Shown here one piece after another: positions 60,104-64,000 of a stretch of 64,000 bases of DNA. Below the pieces are notes generated by a model. The model saw nothing but the letters and a program-made list of their open reading frames with translations. It did no database searches and had not been told where the DNA came from. The stretch comes from Fibrobacter sp. UBA4297. GTDB taxonomy: Bacteria; Fibrobacterota; Fibrobacteria; Fibrobacterales; Fibrobacteraceae. A program made the translations under genes and the position numbers. Each line of letters opens with the position of its first letter. Position 1 is the stretch's first letter. Where the stretch lies: the NCBI RefSeq assembly GCF_002394865.1, contig NZ_DGUZ01000009.1, positions 201,954 through 265,953 of the forward strand, in the 5' to 3' direction.

Positions 60104-62664
60104 GGTTTCCTCCCGTCATTGATGCAGACCACCTGAACCATAGGGTAAAGGTCTTTAGGGCATTCGACAATGCCACTTGCAACAACTTGATTGCTATTGG
60201 ATTTCACATATTCAAGGCAGTATTGTGTCTTTGAATCTTTTTCTGTGCTTGTCCATACAAGAGCGTAGTTTGCTGAAAAACTCCCTTTTTTACCATTGTT
60301 CATTTTCTGCTGCACTGCGGTAAAGCGCTCGTTTTTGAATGAAGCTGCATAATTGCTAATGGACAATTCTTCGGCACTTGGAATATGTGTGCCTTCTGGG
60401 CAAAAGCTTTTTGTTTGATTCCAAGTTGCGTATGAATTTTGGTTGTAATTGGTGAAATTGATTTCGATGTCGGATTCATCCCAATTTGAAACGCATTTTA
60501 ATTCAGGTAATGTCGGGGTGGGGCATTGTGTGGATTCAATGATTTTATTTTTCCAATCGGTAAAGTATTTGTCAAAGGAATCGCTTTTGTTTGTAATGCT
60601 GTCTAAAGAAACAGTTTTATTTTCTGCAGCGGCACGAATGACGGTTACATTATTCCCCTCTAGAACGTCGTATTCATCACCTTTGGGTGATATAGCTTTT
60701 TTCAGATAGAGTGTTATGTACTCTATACTACCACTTAATGAAGAGGAACCATACGAAAATGTTAATGTCCATCCGTTTACTTTATAGTTTTTCAAGCTAT
60801 CATAAGTGCCACCTGCGAAATCTTCAGGGCTCTTAAATTTGGTAAGAGGGTTGTTGTAATTGTTCCAAATTACTTTACCCCATCCGTAGTTGGCTTCTGT
60901 ATAGCTATCAACACACCCGTAGAATGTTGAATCTATTTTATCCCAGAATATAGATGAGTTGGCGGGGCCGTTTTTGCACATGTCTTTGGAATATTTGTTA
61001 CGCTCCATTGCTTTACTGACTTTAACTTCAAAATCTTGGGCATATTGCCATATTGGGTAAACGCATTTATAGCCTACACCATCAAGCTCAAAAACTTCAC
61101 CATTGTTTTCTTCTTCGCAAAAATAATCGTTCTGTATAGGGATAGAAAGTTCTTCTTTTAACGCTACAGACCAATAGTAATTTGGTTGGTCTTTACAAAT
61201 GTAATAGGTATCGCCGTATTTTTTTGCGTAATGAACAAATCCTTTTGTGCATATATCGCCGTAATATTGTGGTATTGGAATTTCAGTCCATTTGTCATTG
61301 CAAATGAAATACCCGACAGAATCGTGCATGGCTTTGTTGTTGGTTCTAGATTTGTTGCAGTATCCCAAGTAATACGAAATCTTGTCTACTTCGGTCCAAA
61401 TACCGTCGCGGCATTGATAATACTTGTTATCCATAATGGTTGATCTTCCAAGCGAGTTGTCTTCATCGCACAAGCCGACTTTATTTTTGAGGTAGACGTC
61501 CAATGAATTGCGCCATTTGTAGTTCTCGGAAACACTGTTTTTCCAAATGAATTTGTTGTTTTCGTAGACGCATGCAAAATTCTTTGAATTATAGTTGATG
61601 TATGTGCCTTCTAAAATTTTATCACAGCTGATGTTCTGATAGGGGAGTGCTTGTTCCCCTGACATTACGTTCCATTTTGTCTTAGCTGAATCACAAGTCC
61701 ATACGAGACTATCTTGAATGACGGTATCTTTTCTGTCGTACGTGCATAAGCCATTTACTGCTTCTACATCGTTAAATGTGCGCCAATAATATGTCTTGTT
61801 TTTGTAATCGCACAAGAATTTCTTTTTATTGTAAACGCTTTCTTTGTTTGAAATTATCGTTGTGTCTTGAAAATGGGTGCTGTCACAACTTCCGAGTCCA
61901 AAAGCTTTCGTCCAATAATCGGCGTAAATGATGTCGGGATCGTGTGCAAAAGCCATGTCCGCAATTTCTGTTTCCGAAAGAATATCTTGCCATGTTTTTT
62001 CGCTGCCGACTGCAGAACGTAATGATTTGTAGTTCTTGTAAAAAGCGCTATCGCTCTTTTCAACCGTGCTTATCATATTGACATGTTGATTCAGTTTTGC
62101 AAGATGCTTGCTGCTTGAATCTTGCTCAAAATCTATAATCTGCTTGTTGTTGTAATCCAGAAGTTCAAAAATTTCTCGGAGTACTTTTTCTTTAGCACGG
62201 GCGAGATAAAATCCGTCTTCTTGCACGAGTTCTTTGATACGTTCGCTTGCCAACGCCATGGGCAGATTTAATGTTGGTCTTGGATTCTTATCAATATTGA
62301 TGTATTCAACAAAATCCATTTTAAGCTTGCTAGAAGAATCGTTATAAGCGCAAGTATACTTGATGCGTACGATTGACGATGCAAAATCGTCGTAATCCGA
62401 TGAAAATGTAATGGTGCCGTTTCGCTCTTTTTTCAATGACGCTTTTATCGTCGCTATGGAATCAAGATTTTCATCAACAACATCAATGTCTATTTTAACA
62501 GGAATAAGCTTGTTGTTTAGGCTGAATTTGCCTTGAAGCGCCAAGGTCCGACTTTCAACATTTTCATTGCCTTCAACATAATGAATGCTAGAACCTGCTG
62601 AATTGTCGTCGCTACAAGAGATGAGGAAAATTCCTAAGCAAAGAATCAAGAAATATCTAATCAT
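60100..62664 (-). CDS. Large lipoprotein with Cys/Trp repeats and paralogous-like C-terminus
   Basis: About 854 residues. Signal MIRYFLILCLGIFLISCSDD has its lipobox Cys at residue 17. After a beta-rich N-terminal part come at least eight short modules of the form aromatic-x-Cys-x(4-12)-Trp (e.g. KFLCDYKNKTYYW, KYYQCRDGIW, GYFICNDKW, YYICKDQPNYYW), then a C-terminal domain with SFCPEGTHIPSAEELSISNY, YALVWTSTEK and ECPKDLYPMVQVVCI, distantly like the Fibrobacter paralogous domain. ATG at 62664 is preferred over upstream starts inside the neighbour. Surface role unknown. Confidence 0.75.
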   Translation of the reverse strand: MIRYFLILCLGIFLISCSDDNSAGSSIHYVEGNENVESRTLALQGKFSLNNKLIPVKIDIDVVDENLDSIATIKASLKKERNGTITFSSDYDDFASSIVRIKYTCAYNDSSSKLKMDFVEYINIDKNPRPTLNLPMALASERIKELVQEDGFYLARAKEKVLREIFELLDYNNKQIIDFEQDSSSKHLAKLNQHVNMISTVEKSDSAFYKNYKSLRSAVGSEKTWQDILSETEIADMAFAHDPDIIYADYWTKAFGLGSCDSTHFQDTTIISNKESVYNKKKFLCDYKNKTYYWRTFNDVEAVNGLCTYDRKDTVIQDSLVWTCDSAKTKWNVMSGEQALPYQNISCDKILEGTYINYNSKNFACVYENNKFIWKNSVSENYKWRNSLDVYLKNKVGLCDEDNSLGRSTIMDNKYYQCRDGIWTEVDKISYYLGYCNKSRTNNKAMHDSVGYFICNDKWTEIPIPQYYGDICTKGFVHYAKKYGDTYYICKDQPNYYWSVALKEELSIPIQNDYFCEEENNGEVFELDGVGYKCVYPIWQYAQDFEVKVSKAMERNKYSKDMCKNGPANSSIFWDKIDSTFYGCVDSYTEANYGWGKVIWNNYNNPLTKFKSPEDFAGGTYDSLKNYKVNGWTLTFSYGSSSLSGSIEYITLYLKKAISPKGDEYDVLEGNNVTVIRAAAENKTVSLDSITNKSDSFDKYFTDWKNKIIESTQCPTPTLPELKCVSNWDESDIEINFTNYNQNSYATWNQTKSFCPEGTHIPSAEELSISNYAASFKNERFTAVQQKMNNGKKGSFSANYALVWTSTEKDSKTQYCLEYVKSNSNQVVASGIVECPKDLYPMVQVVCINDGRKP

Positions 62665-64000
62665 TTGATTCACCATCCTTAATGCATAATGTTTGTACGC
62701 CTGGATACAAGTCTTTGGGGCATTCAATTATTCGGCTTGATGTGTTTTGGTTGTTTTCAGAATGATTTTCGATACAGTATTGGGTCGTTGAATTTACGGG
62801 AGTCTTTGTCCAGTAAATATCGTAGAGGTATGTTTTCCCGTTGTAACGTACGTATAATGGGCTGTCGTGGTAAATACTTGCGTTTATCGGAAGTGCATTT
62901 AACGAATCCGTCCTCCATTCGGTTGTATCGGGAAGGTGGTAGCCTTTAGGGCAGAATTTATCGGCTGTAGCAAAATCCATATAGGATTCTTCGCCTACGT
63001 TTGTCAATTGAGTGATATAGGCAGGGTAGGCGCTTTCGGGGTGCGTGTACTGTTCCATGAATTTGTCAAAGCTTTCGCTTTGGTCAGGCAGATTTTTAAA
63101 GTCTATAGTCTTGTCTCCTCGTAATCCTGAAAGGTAAGGGCGAGTCTTTTTGAAAAATGCTCCGTAGGGGTGCGAATTAATATTTGCCGTAACATTTATG
63201 ACGTCGAATAACCCTGCAATCCATCCAGGTCTTTGCGAAGCTTTAATCGTAAAATCGTCTATTTCCTTTTCAAGGGTGTCGTTACTTATGAATACGCCTC
63301 CATCAAATATTCCTAATCCATAGTGCTCTTGATTTTGAATGCCCATGGATTTCCAACTGTGCGTATCGTTATTGCAGTAGAAGTAGTTTGAGTTGTTCCA
63401 ATATATCGCAGTTCCTTTGGTGCCATTCTTGCATTCATCTTTGTGGGCTAATTCGTGTTCGTACAGTTTTTTCTCATAGTCCAAAAGTTTTGTCCACGAA
63501 TAATGATTGCAGGTAAAGTATGAACCTTTTTCTTCCTCGGTAATTCCTTGTGTGGAATCTGTGCAGAATTTGCCATTCTTTTGGTACTGCGCAACACTGT
63601 CCTCTGGAATTTCAAGCCAAGCGTCTTGAATTACGAGCGAAACGTATTCGAATCTGCAACGGTAATATTTGTTGTCGTATTCAACAACTTGATGGTCATT
63701 GCATTTTAATAAGTCTTTGACAGGCGGGAGAATTTCATCGTTATTTAAAAGGCGCCACGAATACTCGTAATTGCACATGAAGTAAGAGCCATCGTAGGTG
63801 ACTATTTCACCTCTTTTGCCGAAATCTTCATGGTATTCTGGGGCGCTTACGGAAATCCATTTGGTTCCGTTGCAGCTGTAATATTCACCGTCTCCAAGTT
63901 TTGCTTTGGTGTGCTTTCTGTTGACTGTGCAGTTCCCAAATTTTTTGATAATAGGGTCTTTTGAAGTTGTATCTTTTTTTGTTGTATCAATTGCCGGTTT
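62657..64000 (-). CDS. Cys/Trp-repeat envelope protein, N-terminus cut by window edge
   Basis: The frame is open to the right edge (448 codons visible, no start seen). It contains modules GEYYSCNGTKW, GSYFMCNYEYSW, KYYRCRFEY...W, GSYFTCNHYSW and NYFYCNNDTHSW, a region IDDFTIKASQRPGWIAG, and a C-terminus KFCPKGYHLPDTTEW, YLYDIYWTKTP and ECPKDLYPGVQTLC that parallels the downstream gene. A duplicated pair is likely. It overlaps the next gene's ATG by eight bases. Confidence 0.75.
   Translation of the reverse strand, partial: KPAIDTTKKDTTSKDPIIKKFGNCTVNRKHTKAKLGDGEYYSCNGTKWISVSAPEYHEDFGKRGEIVTYDGSYFMCNYEYSWRLLNNDEILPPVKDLLKCNDHQVVEYDNKYYRCRFEYVSLVIQDAWLEIPEDSVAQYQKNGKFCTDSTQGITEEEKGSYFTCNHYSWTKLLDYEKKLYEHELAHKDECKNGTKGTAIYWNNSNYFYCNNDTHSWKSMGIQNQEHYGLGIFDGGVFISNDTLEKEIDDFTIKASQRPGWIAGLFDVINVTANINSHPYGAFFKKTRPYLSGLRGDKTIDFKNLPDQSESFDKFMEQYTHPESAYPAYITQLTNVGEESYMDFATADKFCPKGYHLPDTTEWRTDSLNALPINASIYHDSPLYVRYNGKTYLYDIYWTKTPVNSTTQYCIENHSENNQNTSSRIIECPKDLYPGVQTLCIKDGESND

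Overview
The window looks like chromosomal DNA from a Fibrobacter-type bacterium (phylum Fibrobacterota, anaerobic gut cellulose degraders). The reasons are proteins carrying the 'Fibrobacter succinogenes major paralogous domain' (15054-16571, 36791-38104, and related C-termini in 60100-64000), many secreted lipoproteins, an anaerobe's pyruvate:ferredoxin oxidoreductase at the left edge, and heme synthesis routed through siroheme. This rests on protein family recognition only; no database search was run. No rRNA, tRNA, CRISPR array or complete insertion sequence was recognised.

Layout. 1-1372: N-terminus of pyruvate:ferredoxin oxidoreductase (cut by the edge). 1514-5945: an N-formylglutamate amidohydrolase-like and C39-like peptidase pair, a divergent 55-residue ORF, tgt, a DUF2156 protein and a Cys-cluster protein. 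6066-25160: a heme region containing ahbC, a fused ahbA-ahbB, hemA, hemC, a cobA-hemD fusion, a chelatase/precorrin-2 dehydrogenase fusion, hemB, hemL and ahbD. Together these cover glutamyl-tRNA to heme by the siroheme-dependent (Ahb) route; hemE, hemN/G and hemH are not seen. Interleaved are a dCMP deaminase-like gene, a paralogous-domain protein, an MscS channel and a minus-strand lipid operon (fabF, a 43-residue membrane peptide, a NodB-like deacetylase, an acyl-CoA synthetase).

25166-31411: tadA, then a tightly packed operon with a lipoprotein, a beta-helix protein, an unknown protein, a MotA/TolQ-like stator with a tail of about 400 residues, a MotB/OmpA-like peptidoglycan-binding partner and a helical protein. 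This long-tailed motor resembles ZorAB but lacks the Zorya effectors. It is the best candidate here for an undescribed system.

31412-36733: an accessory island with two AAA-ATPase/PD-(D/E)XK genes, each followed directly by an RHS fragment. One RHS fragment has a frameshifted hydrophobic C-terminus and a putative membrane immunity protein in AT-rich DNA. 36791-41784: a lipoprotein with two paralogous domains, argH, two lipoproteins and a beta-barrel protein.

41920-57875: an aryl polyene-type pigment cluster in two divergent arms: acyltransferase, chain-length-factor-like ketosynthase and methyltransferase leftwards; two ACPs, a membrane-ligase-dehydratase fusion, glycosyltransferase, acyltransferase, aromatic amino acid lyase, thioesterase, LolA-like carrier, MMPL exporter, two ketosynthases, dehydratase and ketoreductase rightwards. 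57947-64000: apt, a YhcC-type radical SAM gene and lipoproteins with Cys/Trp repeats, the last cut by the right edge.

A striking overlay is a set of short interspersed repeats. They lie in frame inside most heme genes and tadA, while the adjacent pigment cluster appears free of them.
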